From: Paraliobacillus ryukyuensis
Lineage (GTDB): Bacteria > Bacillota > Bacilli > Bacillales > Amphibacillaceae
Length of the DNA stretch: 64,000 nucleotides
Assembly (NCBI RefSeq): GCF_003315295.1
Contig: NZ_QNRI01000002.1
Location: 248,001-312,000 of the forward strand
Direction of reading: 5' to 3'
A model generated the notes under the pieces. The model saw only the letters and a list, made by a program, of their open reading frames with translations. It had not been told where the DNA came from and made no database searches. Both the position numbers and the translations under genes were made by a program. This document shows positions 10,296 to 20,271 of this stretch, piece by piece (positions within the stretch are counted from its first letter, which is position 1; the number at the start of each line of letters is the position of its first letter).

Positions 10296-12182
10296 ATGGA
10301 AATACTAGCAGTCGATCAATTAGTTAAAACCTATGGAGATAAACAATTATTCGATCATATCTCTTTTTCTATTGAAACAAAAGAGCGCATCGGATTGATT
10401 GGTGTGAATGGTACAGGCAAGTCAACCTTAATGAAGGTGATTGCAGGAATAGAAGGAGCCGATCAAGGACAGCTCCACCATGCAAAAAACTTTCGAATAA
10501 CGTATTTACAGCAAGAACCAGATCTAGATGAGACACGTACGGTATTGGAAGAAGTGTTTGCTGGTGAAGCTGAAACAATGGTCTTAATGCGAAAATATGA
10601 ACAATTATTAATGGAGTTAGAAGACCAACCAGAAAATAGCACATTACAAAATCGGTTAATAGATCTGCAAGCCCAAATGGATCAATTGGGTGCATGGGAT
10701 GCAAATACAACTGCCAAAATGATTCTAACAAAACTAGGGATAACTGAATTTAATCAATCTGTTTATCAATTATCTGGTGGTCAAAAAAAACGCGTGGCGC
10801 TAGCAAAAGCGCTAATTCAACCAGCGGATTTATTGTTATTAGATGAACCGACCAACCACTTAGATAATGCATCTATTGAATGGTTAGAAGCATACTTAAG
10901 TCAATATCATGGCTCCATTATGCTTATTACGCATGATCGGTACTTTTTAAATCGTGTCACCAATCGGATTATGGAACTTGATAAAGGAAATCTGTATCGC
11001 TACACAGGGAATTATGAAACGTTTTTAGAAAAAAAAGCGGAGCGAGAAGAGCTTGAGAGGCAAAATGAGCAAAAGCATGCAAATACATTAAAAAGAGAAT
11101 TAGCATGGCTTAAACGAGGCGCCAAAGCACGTTCAACGAAACAAAAAGCACGAATTGACCGTGTTGAAGAAATGAAAGAGAAAACGTTTGATACGAAAGA
11201 AGAATCATTGGATTTTCAAGCTGGTAGTCAGCGGCTTGGAAAGAAAGTATTAGAATTAAGTCACATTACTAAAGCATATAATGGTGTGGCCTACGTCGAT
11301 AACTTTGATTTATTAGTGAAGCCGAAAGATCGATTAGGTATTATAGGTGCGAATGGCAGTGGTAAAACGACGTTACTGCAAATGATTGCAAACCGGGTGA
11401 AGCCTGATAGTGGTAATATTGAAATTGGGAGTACAGTGAAGCTAGGTTATTACACACAAGATCACCGAGAAATGGATGAAAACTTACGTATTATCGATTA
11501 TATTAGAGAAACTGCTGAAGTAATTCATACCAATGGGGGAGAAACGATCACAGCAGAGCAAATGTTAGAGCGCTTTTTATTCCCACGACCACAACAATGG
11601 ACGTATATTCGTCGATTATCCGGTGGGGAGCGAAGAAGATTATTTTTACTAAATGTACTTATGCAAGAACCGAATGTTCTCTTATTGGACGAACCAACCA
11701 ATGATTTAGACGTACAGACTTTAGGGGTATTAGAAGATTATCTGGATAACTTCCCAGGCGTGGTTATCACGGTGTCACACGATCGTTATTTTTTGGATCG
11801 TGTCGTATCCCAACTACTTGCCTTTGATGCGCCAGGTAAAGTCAATCGTTTCTATGGGAATTATAGCGAATACATGGAGATGGTTGAACAAAATCAGAAG
11901 AAGGAAACAGTACAGACTACAAAAACCACTAGTCAACGCTCTAAATCGAAAAGAAAGAAACTATCCTATAAAGATCAACAAGATTGGGAAAATATAGAGA
12001 GTGAAATTGCAGCAATTGAAGAACAGATTAGTGAAGTGCAGGACGAAATCGTAGTAGCTGGAAGTGATGTAGAAAAAGCGCAATCATTATATGAAAAGCA
12101 AACCGAATTAGAAGAAACACTAGAAGCAAAGCTGGACCGTTGGGAACACTTATCTATATTAGTTGAAGAAATGGAACAATAA
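10296..12182 (+). CDS. ABC-F family ATPase (YfmR/Uup-like)
   Basis: This 628-residue soluble protein has two ABC domains and no membrane segment. It carries Walker A GVNGTGKST and GANGSGKTT, signatures LSGGQKKR and LSGGERRR, and two DEPTN Walker B ends. An arm and linker with the basic segment KRGAKARSTKQKARID lies between the domains, and a C-terminal coiled coil spans about residues 560-628. This architecture matches the Uup/YfmR branch of ABC-F translation factors, which act on the ribosome rather than in transport. The ATG at 10296 has AAAGGTGA upstream; an in-frame GTG at 10287 is less likely. Confidence 0.9.
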   Translation: MEILAVDQLVKTYGDKQLFDHISFSIETKERIGLIGVNGTGKSTLMKVIAGIEGADQGQLHHAKNFRITYLQQEPDLDETRTVLEEVFAGEAETMVLMRKYEQLLMELEDQPENSTLQNRLIDLQAQMDQLGAWDANTTAKMILTKLGITEFNQSVYQLSGGQKKRVALAKALIQPADLLLLDEPTNHLDNASIEWLEAYLSQYHGSIMLITHDRYFLNRVTNRIMELDKGNLYRYTGNYETFLEKKAEREELERQNEQKHANTLKRELAWLKRGAKARSTKQKARIDRVEEMKEKTFDTKEESLDFQAGSQRLGKKVLELSHITKAYNGVAYVDNFDLLVKPKDRLGIIGANGSGKTTLLQMIANRVKPDSGNIEIGSTVKLGYYTQDHREMDENLRIIDYIRETAEVIHTNGGETITAEQMLERFLFPRPQQWTYIRRLSGGERRRLFLLNVLMQEPNVLLLDEPTNDLDVQTLGVLEDYLDNFPGVVITVSHDRYFLDRVVSQLLAFDAPGKVNRFYGNYSEYMEMVEQNQKKETVQTTKTTSQRSKSKRKKLSYKDQQDWENIESEIAAIEEQISEVQDEIVVAGSDVEKAQSLYEKQTELEETLEAKLDRWEHLSILVEEMEQ

Positions 12183-12265
12183 TCTTAGTATTAAATCAGA
12201 AGTATTTCACTAATCGAAATAAATATGGAATAATAGGTAACATAAAATATTTGGAGGGAAGAATA

Positions 12266-13495
12266 ATGGCAGATCAACAAATGAAAGAAAAATATGCAGA
12301 ATTGGCGCTTCGTACAGGTGTAAACTTGCAAAAAGGCCAAGCATTAATGATTAATTCATCCATTGAAGGAGCAGATTTTACACGTATTGTCGTACGTAAA
12401 GCGTATGAATTAGGAGCAAAAGATGTCCTTGTTAACTGGCAAGATGATGAACTTACTTTATTAAAGTATCAAAATGCACCTGAAGAAGTATTAACAACAA
12501 TTCCAGAATGGCAAGTAGAGAAAAACTTATATTATGCAAAAGATGGAGCTGCCTTGTTATCGATTCGCTCTACAAATCCCGATTTATTAAAAGATGTTGA
12601 TCCGGCTAAAGTTGCGAAAGCACAAAAAGCCGCAGGAGAAGCGATGAAAGCTTTCCGTCAATATACAATGAACGATCGTATTGCATGGTCGATTATCTCA
12701 ATTCCAACAGGTGATTGGTCACAAAAAATCTTTCCAGACAAATCAAAAGAAGAAGCAAAAGAAGCACTATGGGAACAGATTTTCAAAATTGTTCGTGTGG
12801 ATCAAGAAGATCCAGTAGCAGCTTGGGAAGAACATAATCAGAATCTTAAAGATGCTCGTGAACGTTTGAATAAAAAACAATATCAAGCACTTATTTTTAA
12901 AGCACCTGGTACAGATATTCGTTTTGATTTACCAGAAGGACATGTTTGGAAAGGTGGTTCAGCTAAGACACCTGGAGATTATCCATTTAATCCAAATATG
13001 CCGACAGAAGAGGTTTTTACCATGCCACATAAATATGCGGTAAATGGTACAGTGGCTAGCACGAAGCCATTAATTTATGGTGGTAACATGATCAATAATT
13101 TTAGTCTAACTTTTAAAGATGGTAAAGTGGTTGATTATCAAGCAGAGCAAGGCTATGAGACACTGAAACATTTATTAGAAACAGATGAAGGTTCAAGTCG
13201 CTTAGGAGAACTTGCTTTAGTGCCACATGCTTCACCTATCTCACAATCAGGATTAATCTTTTATAATACGCTTTATGATGAAAATGCTTCTTGTCATATT
13301 GCGCTTGGAAAAGCATATCCAACCAATATAGAAGGCGGATCTGATATGAGTGATGAAGAATTAGACAAACATGGTGTAAATGACAGCCTTACCCACGTTG
13401 ACTTTATGATCGGATCAGCTGCGTTAGATATCGATGGCGTACTTGCCGATGGAACAACAGAAGCCGTGTTCCGTAAAGGTGCTTGGGCATTTTAA
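12266..13495 (+). CDS. M29 family metallo-aminopeptidase (AmpS/PepS-like), copy 1
   Basis: A 409-residue cytosolic exopeptidase of the thermophilic aminopeptidase (M29) family. The metal-binding region is visible: FNPNMPTEEVFTMPHKYAVN, the block ending LALVPHASPISQSG, and LTHVDFMIGS. It removes N-terminal amino acids from peptides, with two metal ions per site. The ATG at 12266 follows TTGGAGGG; the upstream TTG overlaps that site and is not used. A paralogue with the same layout lies at 31704-32948. A perfect 16-bp hairpin follows the gene. Confidence 0.9.
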   Translation: MADQQMKEKYAELALRTGVNLQKGQALMINSSIEGADFTRIVVRKAYELGAKDVLVNWQDDELTLLKYQNAPEEVLTTIPEWQVEKNLYYAKDGAALLSIRSTNPDLLKDVDPAKVAKAQKAAGEAMKAFRQYTMNDRIAWSIISIPTGDWSQKIFPDKSKEEAKEALWEQIFKIVRVDQEDPVAAWEEHNQNLKDARERLNKKQYQALIFKAPGTDIRFDLPEGHVWKGGSAKTPGDYPFNPNMPTEEVFTMPHKYAVNGTVASTKPLIYGGNMINNFSLTFKDGKVVDYQAEQGYETLKHLLETDEGSSRLGELALVPHASPISQSGLIFYNTLYDENASCHIALGKAYPTNIEGGSDMSDEELDKHGVNDSLTHVDFMIGSAALDIDGVLADGTTEAVFRKGAWAF

Positions 13496-13503
13496 TGTAA
13501 ACA

Positions 13504-13538
13504 AGCGTTTATCGCTAGCTTTGCTAGCGATAAACGCT
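13504..13538. terminator. Perfect 16-bp hairpin between convergent aminopeptidase and recQ genes
   Basis: AGCGTTTATCGCTAGC (13504-13519) and its exact complement (13523-13538) are separated by TTT. Neither side has a strong T run, so it is a probable two-way termination or mRNA end-protecting stem rather than a textbook terminator. Confidence 0.6.
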
Positions 13539-13545
13539 GATAAAA

Positions 13546-15639
13546 TCAAGTTAGCAGTTTATTTTTTATCAGTACACCTCGTATTTTTTCATAACTATAT
13601 TTCTCACCTAGTTGTTCTTTTAATAATTTTAATTTGGGAGCATCCAAATTAGCATGAGCTTCTAATACTTCGGTTTCTTCTGATTCTGAAAAGAAACGCG
13701 ACCATTCAAGCGGATACCCCTCTTGATAACATTGGAATAGATGATTGACCACGGTTTGTTCCTTTATTTCTCTGATTGTGGCAATTTCATCAAAAGAGTA
13801 CCCGGCTTGATCCATTTCATAGCTAATAAAATGACTAGTTTTTTTCTCTTTTTCATTGGAATGAATCGATAGCCATTCCATAATCTTATTTATAAATGCA
13901 TCGCCATATTGCTGATATTTTTTGTCTCCTACGCCCTTAATCTGTAGCATTTCTTCTTTTGTTTTTGGAAAATACGTACTCATTTCTTTTAAGGCAACAT
14001 CAGAAAATAATATATAAGGTGGCACTTGTTCCTCATCTGCCATTTTCTTGCGAAGTATGCGTAATGTCTCAAACAATCCAGTATCATAATTACTAGTGTC
14101 CTGTTGTTGTACAGTAGTTTGTTGCATCCATATCTGTTTTTGTCCTTTTAAAACAGCTTCCGCTTCTTTTGTTAATTGTAAGGTTGGATAACGCTGATCC
14201 CCTGTTGCTAAATAACCTTCTGCCACTAAATAATGGATAAAGTTTGTGATTGCTTTTTCGGTAGCATTTGAAAATAGGCCATAGGTAGACAGTTCTTCAA
14301 ATTGAAACTGTTTAATTTTCTTATCCTTTGATCCTTTTAACACTTTTGCGGTAAGTCCTGCTCCGAATCGCTCACCCATTCGTTTTACACAGGATAATAC
14401 CATTTGTGCTTCTCTTGTTCGATCAATTCGCTCACCTTGACGCTGGCAATTACTGCATTTTCCACATCCTTCTTGCAAGGAATAATCGTGAAAATAATGA
14501 AGCATATATTGCTGTAAGCAAGTATCCGTATGGCAGTAATTAATCATCGACTGGAGCTTTTTGTATTCGTTTGTTTTTTTGGTTTCGTTCATCAATGATT
14601 GTTCAATTAAAAACTTTTGCAGCTGAATATCTTGTCCGGAAAAAAGCAAGATGCAATTGCTTGGTTCCCCATCACGACCTGCACGACCTGCTTCTTGGTA
14701 ATAGGATTCAATATTCATTGGTAGCGCATAGTGAAGGACGTAACGAACATTGGATTTATCAATACCCATCCCAAAAGCATTGGTAGCCACCATTACAGTT
14801 GCTTCTTCTTGAATAAAGCGATTTTGTTCCAACTGTCGTTGTTGTTCACTTAGTCCGGCGTGGTAACTTGCAACAGAATACCCCTTTTGCTTTAACTTTG
14901 AGCTTATCGCGTCTACTTGTTTTCTGGTTTGCGCATAAATAATACCAGACTCATTTTTGTGTTCAGTTAGATAATTAGTAATAAACGTTTGTTTATCTTG
15001 TCCTTTCACGACATGGAAAGCAAGATTTTCTCGTGCAAATCCAGTATTTACGACTGCTTCATCTGAAACGCCAAGTAATGTTTGGATATCTTGGATTACT
15101 TCACTTGTTGCAGTTGCAGTTAGTCCCATAACAAAAGGGATAGTTGTTACATTTGCTATAGTCGACACAATCGATCGATAACTTGGTCGAAAATCATGCC
15201 CCCATTGCGAAATACAATGTGCTTCATCAAAAGCTAGAAAAGAAATGTTGATCTGTTTTATTGTAGATAGAAATGTATGATGTTCAAAACGTTCAGGAGC
15301 AACATAGACAAACTGATACTTTTCTGCCCGTAACAACGCTAACCGTTCTTGCTGTTCTTGTGTAGACAGGGAACTATTGATATATGTAGCATGTATACCT
15401 AAAGTCTCTAATGAATCCACTTGGTCCTTCATGAGTGAGATTAATGGGGAAACAATAATGGCAGTACCCTCTAATAGTAGACCAGGAATTTGATAACAAA
15501 TCGATTTACCGCCACCAGTGGGCATAATGCCAAGCGTGTTTTCTTGTTGTAATACATGTGAAATAATGGACTCCTGGCCAGGTCGAAACGTATCAAAACC
15601 ATAATAATTTTTTAATATATTCCTTGCTTGATCTAGCAT
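13546..15639 (-). CDS. recQ: ATP-dependent DNA helicase RecQ
   Basis: A 697-residue superfamily 2 helicase. From the N-terminus: Walker [10 protein letters not shown] near residue 45, DEAH box [18 protein letters not shown], helicase C domain with [12 protein letters not shown], a zinc-binding site CGKCSNCQ, an RQC winged helix, an HRDC domain (about 510-590) and a C-terminal helix-turn-helix tail. It unwinds 3'-tailed DNA in recombination repair. The ATG at 15639 is preferred because AAAGGA lies nine bases upstream; the ATG at 15648 is too close to it. It is a long RecQ; B. subtilis has a long and a short paralogue. Confidence 0.93.
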   Translation of the reverse strand: MLDQARNILKNYYGFDTFRPGQESIISHVLQQENTLGIMPTGGGKSICYQIPGLLLEGTAIIVSPLISLMKDQVDSLETLGIHATYINSSLSTQEQQERLALLRAEKYQFVYVAPERFEHHTFLSTIKQINISFLAFDEAHCISQWGHDFRPSYRSIVSTIANVTTIPFVMGLTATATSEVIQDIQTLLGVSDEAVVNTGFARENLAFHVVKGQDKQTFITNYLTEHKNESGIIYAQTRKQVDAISSKLKQKGYSVASYHAGLSEQQRQLEQNRFIQEEATVMVATNAFGMGIDKSNVRYVLHYALPMNIESYYQEAGRAGRDGEPSNCILLFSGQDIQLQKFLIEQSLMNETKKTNEYKKLQSMINYCHTDTCLQQYMLHYFHDYSLQEGCGKCSNCQRQGERIDRTREAQMVLSCVKRMGERFGAGLTAKVLKGSKDKKIKQFQFEELSTYGLFSNATEKAITNFIHYLVAEGYLATGDQRYPTLQLTKEAEAVLKGQKQIWMQQTTVQQQDTSNYDTGLFETLRILRKKMADEEQVPPYILFSDVALKEMSTYFPKTKEEMLQIKGVGDKKYQQYGDAFINKIMEWLSIHSNEKEKKTSHFISYEMDQAGYSFDEIATIREIKEQTVVNHLFQCYQEGYPLEWSRFFSESEETEVLEAHANLDAPKLKLLKEQLGEKYSYEKIRGVLIKNKLLT

Positions 15640-15839
15640 AATAATCATTCCTTTGAGAAAATAACAAATCTTTAACTATCATAACGTAAATTAACGCATT
15701 AGCAAAAGTATCAAGTGAATTTGATAAAAATAAGTCTTTCTGTTTTACAAGGCTTCTAACTAACAGTAAACTAGCGGTATATACTTTGTCCTTTCTATGT
15801 ATGTTATTTTATATAGATAGAGAGAAGGGGGAGCTATAG

Positions 15840-17684
15840 ATGATCGATTCTTTCTTAGTAGAATTTATGATAATTGGTTTATTTGGAATTGGATCTCAAT
15901 GGATAGCTTGGCGTTATCGTTTGCCCGCGATTGTAGTCATGTCTATTGTTGGTTTATTATCTGGTCCTATTTTAGGATTAATTAATCCGGAGCAAGATTT
16001 TGGCGAACTATATCGACCGTTCATTTCAATTGCCGTAGCAATCATCCTATTCGAAGGTAGTTTAAATCTAAATGTAAAAGAAATCAAAGGGATAGGTAAG
16101 CCCGTGTTTCGAATTGTAACGTGGGGAGCATTTTTAAGCTGGTTGTTAGGTTCGTTTGCAGCGCATTATGTTGCTAACCTTTCTTGGGCCGTGTCGTTAG
16201 TGATTAGTGCCATTTTTATCGTTACTGGTCCGACCGTCATTCTACCACTATTACGGCAATCAAAGTTAAAACCTCGTCCTGCAAAAATACTTAAATGGGA
16301 AGGCATTATTGTTGATCCATTCGGAGCATTGCTAGCAGTTTTTGCATTTGAAATTATTGTCTTTCTGACAGGTGAGACCTCAACTATTCATTCTCTACTA
16401 TATTTTATTTTTGCCTCAATAGTTGCTGTATTACTAGGTTGGATATTTGGAAAATTAATCGGTTTCTCCTTCGAGGTTGGACGTGTACCTGAATATTTGA
16501 AATCATCAGCTGTCTTAATTGCAGTCATTGCTTGTTTTACCATTGCAGATGAAATTGCCCATGAAACAGGTTTACTTGCTGTAACTTCCATGGGGATGGT
16601 GTTAGCAAATATGGGAATTGGCTCAATAAGACAGATGCGACATTTTAAAGAAGATATATCGATCTTACTTGTCTCAGCTATATTTATTATGCTGACCGCA
16701 TCACTTACTAAAGAAACATTGATGCAAGTATTTAGCATAGAGATTATTGGCTATGTATTGCTTATGCTATTTCTTGTTCGTCCATTAGTAATCTTTTTAT
16801 CTACCATAGGAACAGGATTAAAAATACAAGAGAAGATATTAATTGGTTGGATAGCACCTCGAGGCATTGTCGCTCTAACAGTAGCTTCCTATTTTGCTTC
16901 TGTATTAGCTCAAAATGATTACGCAGGTGCTGAACTTGTCACATCAGTCACCTTTGCACTAGTCTTTTTCACGGTATGTGCGCATGGATTTTCAATCGGT
17001 TGGTTAGCGAAGAAATTAGGCTTATCTTCAGAAGGAAAACCGGGTGTGTTAATAGCGGGTAGTAACGGTTTTTCGGTGTCATTGGCAAAGACCCTGCAAC
17101 AATTAGATATTCCTGTTTTAATTACAGATGCCTCTTGGCAACGCTTGTATAAGGTTCGCCAAGCGGGGATACCTTTTCATTATGGCGAGATTTTATCTGA
17201 GCAAACAGAATACTCCATTGATATGACACCATATGACTACCTTATTGCTGCTACAGAATATGATGCCTATAACGCGCTTGTATCCTCCACATTCGTTCCT
17301 GAATTTGGAAGGAAAGATGTTTATCGTCTTCCAATTCAACGAAATAGTGGAGATCAACTAGAAGATGTTGACCATACAATTGGCGGTAGAGTGCTTTTCA
17401 GCGATGATATTGGATTTGATGACCTAACTAGAAAAATAGATCTTGGCTATACATTTAGAAAAACAACGCTGACAACAAAATACACATTTGATGATTTCTT
17501 AGCTAACTGTGAACCAGAGACAGTACGAATATTAACGATGAAAGCAGAAACGGGGGCATTAAAATTCTTTACAGATGATGCTTCGATAAAACCGGTAAAT
17601 GGTGATACCATTATTAGTTTAACACCGCCTAGTAAAGAGTTTAATAAAATTAAAGAAAGAATTATAGAACAACGTGAACAATAA
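15840..17684 (+). CDS. CPA-type Na+(K+)/H+ antiporter with RCK/TrkA-N-like cytoplasmic domain
   Basis: A 614-residue protein. Residues 1-390 are a cation/proton antiporter domain with about 12 membrane helices, including the TGPTVILPLLRQ and EGIIVDPFGALLAV segments that carry the family's ion-binding acid. Residues about 398-510 form a Rossmann-like RCK_N/TrkA-N domain (GVLIAGSNGFSVSLAKTLQ), followed by a TrkA-C-like tail. Such tails gate transport by nucleotide or ion binding. It should exchange Na+ or K+ for protons and help with salt or alkaline pH. It sits next to the ectoine uptake operon, in keeping with a halotolerant host. The start has AAGGGGGAG. Confidence 0.9.
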   Translation: MIDSFLVEFMIIGLFGIGSQWIAWRYRLPAIVVMSIVGLLSGPILGLINPEQDFGELYRPFISIAVAIILFEGSLNLNVKEIKGIGKPVFRIVTWGAFLSWLLGSFAAHYVANLSWAVSLVISAIFIVTGPTVILPLLRQSKLKPRPAKILKWEGIIVDPFGALLAVFAFEIIVFLTGETSTIHSLLYFIFASIVAVLLGWIFGKLIGFSFEVGRVPEYLKSSAVLIAVIACFTIADEIAHETGLLAVTSMGMVLANMGIGSIRQMRHFKEDISILLVSAIFIMLTASLTKETLMQVFSIEIIGYVLLMLFLVRPLVIFLSTIGTGLKIQEKILIGWIAPRGIVALTVASYFASVLAQNDYAGAELVTSVTFALVFFTVCAHGFSIGWLAKKLGLSSEGKPGVLIAGSNGFSVSLAKTLQQLDIPVLITDASWQRLYKVRQAGIPFHYGEILSEQTEYSIDMTPYDYLIAATEYDAYNALVSSTFVPEFGRKDVYRLPIQRNSGDQLEDVDHTIGGRVLFSDDIGFDDLTRKIDLGYTFRKTTLTTKYTFDDFLANCEPETVRILTMKAETGALKFFTDDASIKPVNGDTIISLTPPSKEFNKIKERIIEQREQ

Positions 17685-17734
17685 ATAGTTATGCTTCATC
17701 TACATCGAAATAGGTAGTAGATATTATTAAGTAA

Positions 17735-17773
17735 AGGGGATTCTATGTGTAAAGCATAGATCCTCTTTTTTTG
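17735..17773 (+). terminator. Rho-independent terminator after the antiporter gene
   Basis: AGGGGATTCTATG (17735-17747) pairs with CATAGATCCTCT (17755-17766), followed by TTTTTTT. Confidence 0.9.
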
Positions 17774-17927
17774 TCATGCAGATTGGGAAAAACAGAAATA
17801 TAGATACGAATTTAAATTAATCTATCGCCCTAATACATGGTTAGTCAAATTTCAAGTTACTTACTAATATCAAATCGTAGTCAGTTTATAAAAAGTAGAA
17901 GCTAATTTGTTGTGTATGAGAAATAGT

Positions 17928-17970
17928 AAAAAGCCATTACCAATAGTGCCTAAGTTAGGTAATAGCTTTT
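17928..17970 (-). terminator. Rho-independent terminator of the ehuBCDA operon
   Basis: AAAAAGCCATTACC (17928-17941) pairs with GGTAATAGCTTTT (17958-17970). On the minus strand the stem runs into a T-rich tail, about 20 bases after the ehuA stop. Confidence 0.8.
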
Positions 17971-17990
17971 GAATCATATTTCTATAGTAG

Positions 17991-18761
17991 TTAATTTCTG
18001 AACCGACTAAGGAAACTCTGTAAACGTTCATTTTGAGAATGTTCAATAACTTGAGAAGCACTGCCACTTTCGGCAATCACACCTTCATCCAAAAATACTA
18101 CTTTGTCGGCTATATCCAAAGCAAAATCCATTTCATGGGTGACTAGAATCATCGCCATATCATCATTTTTAGCTATGTCTCGAATTACTTCTAGTACTTC
18201 ACCAACTAATTCAGGATCAAGTGCTGAGGTAACCTCATCAAAAAGCATGACTTTAGGGCGCATAACAAGCGCGCGTGCCATCGCTACCCGCTGTTTTTGG
18301 CCACCAGATAATTGATTCGGATAATTATCCAGTTTATCGCCCAAGCCAACGCGTTCTAACATTTGAATAGAACGTTTGCGTACTTCTGTTTTCTCCTCTT
18401 TTTTAACATGGATCGGTGCAGTCATACAGTTTTCTAGAATCGTCATATGAGGAAATAAGTTAAAATGTTGAAAAACCATACCGATATCACCGCGAATAGA
18501 TCTTAGATGTTTTTGGTTTGCTTCCACCATTGAACCATTCTTCTCCATTTTCCATAAGTTTTGCCCATCTACGATAATGTCACCAGAAGTAATTTTTTCT
18601 AAGGTCATTAGCATACGGATTATTGTTGTTTTACCCGATCCACTAGGACCAATAATAGCGACTTTCTCAGAGGGAGATATATCTAGATCGATTCCTTTTA
18701 ATACTTCGACATCACCAAATGATTTATGCACATTTTTAAACTGTACAATTGGTTCAGACAT
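17991..18761 (-). CDS. ehuA: Ectoine/hydroxyectoine ABC transporter, ATP-binding protein EhuA
   Basis: A 256-residue ABC ATPase of the polar amino acid uptake family: Walker A GPSGSGKTT, signature LSGGQKQR, Walker B VMLFDEVTSALDP and a switch histidine in LVTHEMDFA. It powers import by the EhuC-EhuD membrane pair. It is the last gene of the ehuB-C-D-A operon, 29 bases after ehuD, and is followed by a terminator. The insertion around residues 70-80 (WKMEKNGSMVEANQKHLR) is typical of EhuA-like ATPases. The ectoine assignment rests mainly on the binding protein in the same operon. Confidence 0.88.
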   Translation of the reverse strand: MSEPIVQFKNVHKSFGDVEVLKGIDLDISPSEKVAIIGPSGSGKTTIIRMLMTLEKITSGDIIVDGQNLWKMEKNGSMVEANQKHLRSIRGDIGMVFQHFNLFPHMTILENCMTAPIHVKKEEKTEVRKRSIQMLERVGLGDKLDNYPNQLSGGQKQRVAMARALVMRPKVMLFDEVTSALDPELVGEVLEVIRDIAKNDDMAMILVTHEMDFALDIADKVVFLDEGVIAESGSASQVIEHSQNERLQSFLSRFRN

Positions 18762-18790
18762 GATTAGCGTCCTCCTTCTTTATCTAATTA

Positions 18791-19498
18791 TTATGCATTT
18801 GTATTTTTTGTCATTACACTGGTATTAAACCGATGATTAATTTTCTTTTCTAACTTTTTAATCAGTAAAGCGGATGGATAGCTTAATAATAAGAACAATA
18901 TACCAACAATCGTAATTGGTTCTAAATAAGCCCAATGCTCTGATCCAAAAGTTCTTGCCATAAACAGAATTCCACCTACGCTGATTGTAGATGCAAGTGG
19001 AACTTCTTTAAACATAATAATAAAATAGTTTCCTAGCATTGGTATAGTAGGCGGAAAGGCTTGCGGTAATATAATGCGTAACCATTTATCTTTGGTTGAA
19101 TAGTTTAGTGCTGTCGCAGCTTCCCATTGTCCTTTGTCTACACTTTCGATACCAGACCGATAGATTTCCCCGATGTAAGTACTGAAATGTACACCAAGTC
19201 CGATAACCGCACAAACGAACGGATGCAAGGTGACACCAATCACAGGTAAGACTGGAAGAGCATAATAGATAAAGAATAATTGAACAAGCGGTGGTGTAGA
19301 CCGAATGAATTCCATGATGAACGTAACAACCGCTTTGATATACTTATTTTGTATACGTTGTAAAAATGTCCAGACGAATCCAAAAACAAGAGCAAATACA
19401 AAGCATGAGAAGGTTAAACCAATCGTAATACCTAAACCCTGGAGTACAAATGGTAATGCTTCAAGGAACGTATCCCAACTCCAATACGTAAAATCCAT
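18791..19498 (-). CDS. ehuD: Ectoine/hydroxyectoine ABC transporter, permease EhuD
   Basis: A 235-residue HisM-type permease with five membrane helices and the coupling motif EAATALNYSTKDKWLRIILP (EAA loop), plus the FIRSTPPLVQLFFIYYALP segment typical of polar amino acid permeases. With EhuC it forms the membrane channel. Its start overlaps the last base of the ehuC stop codon (ATGA-type junction), indicating translational coupling. Confidence 0.87.
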   Translation of the reverse strand: MDFTYWSWDTFLEALPFVLQGLGITIGLTFSCFVFALVFGFVWTFLQRIQNKYIKAVVTFIMEFIRSTPPLVQLFFIYYALPVLPVIGVTLHPFVCAVIGLGVHFSTYIGEIYRSGIESVDKGQWEAATALNYSTKDKWLRIILPQAFPPTIPMLGNYFIIMFKEVPLASTISVGGILFMARTFGSEHWAYLEPITIVGILFLLLSYPSALLIKKLEKKINHRFNTSVMTKNTNA

Positions 19499-20157
19499 TA
19501 ACTAGCCACTCCTTTCTTAGCAATTTTTTCACCTTTTTTCGTTAGCCAAATAAGTGGCAATGCCAAGATAAAGTATAGTACTAACACAATGCCATAAATG
19601 ATTGGTGTTTGTTGTTGATAGGAACCTCTTAAAATATCGCCATAATATAAAATATCGCTCATTGCGATTAGGGATACAAGAGATGTCCCTTTTAAAATTT
19701 GAATGGTATAATTACCGAATTCAGGTAACATCATGCGTACTGCTTGTGGGAAAATTACGATACGCATACGTTGAAATCGTGACATGTTTAAAGCCGTAGC
19801 TGCTTCATACTGTCCTTGAGCAACAGACAAAATCGATGTTCGCACAACTTCTGATAAATAAGCCCCATAGTTCAGTCCAATAGCAAAAACACCAACCCAC
19901 CAATTAGATCCTAACTGAATTCCGAACAACATAGGAATGGCATAATATAACCAAAACAATTGAACGATTAGGGATGTACCTCGGAAAATTTCAACGTAGA
20001 AACCAGTGAATTTACGCACAATTACGTTATTAGATAGTCTACATAAGCCTGAAAAAAAAGCCATAATATAAGCAAATAGGGCAGAGGCGATTAATACAGA
20101 AATCGTTATATTAAGCCCTCTTGCGATTTGTGGAATAAATTCTATGACATAATCCAT
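19498..20157 (-). CDS. ehuC: Ectoine/hydroxyectoine ABC transporter, permease EhuC
   Basis: A 219-residue HisM-type permease with five membrane helices. It has the FRGTSLIVQLFWLYYAIP segment and the EAA loop EAATALNMSRFQRMRIVIFP. It pairs with EhuD. It lies second in the operon after the binding-protein gene, and the gap of about 114 bases between them contains a stable hairpin. It overlaps ehuD by one base. Confidence 0.87.
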   Translation of the reverse strand: MDYVIEFIPQIARGLNITISVLIASALFAYIMAFFSGLCRLSNNVIVRKFTGFYVEIFRGTSLIVQLFWLYYAIPMLFGIQLGSNWWVGVFAIGLNYGAYLSEVVRTSILSVAQGQYEAATALNMSRFQRMRIVIFPQAVRMMLPEFGNYTIQILKGTSLVSLIAMSDILYYGDILRGSYQQQTPIIYGIVLVLYFILALPLIWLTKKGEKIAKKGVAS

Positions 20158-20214
20158 TTATGAATACTCCTTTACTAAATTTGCTTATTCTTAAAATTTC
20201 TAAGAAGTAAATAC

Positions 20215-20238
20215 AGCCCTCCAAAAAAATGGAGGGCT
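20215..20238 (-). terminator. Intercistronic hairpin between ehuB and ehuC
   Basis: AGCCCTCC (20215-20222) pairs perfectly with GGAGGGCT (20231-20238). There is no long T run after it on the minus strand, so it probably acts as a partial terminator or a 3' stabilising stem that leaves more binding-protein mRNA than permease mRNA (inference). Confidence 0.6.
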
Positions 20239-20271
20239 AGAAACGTGATAAAGAAATATTAGATTTTACAC

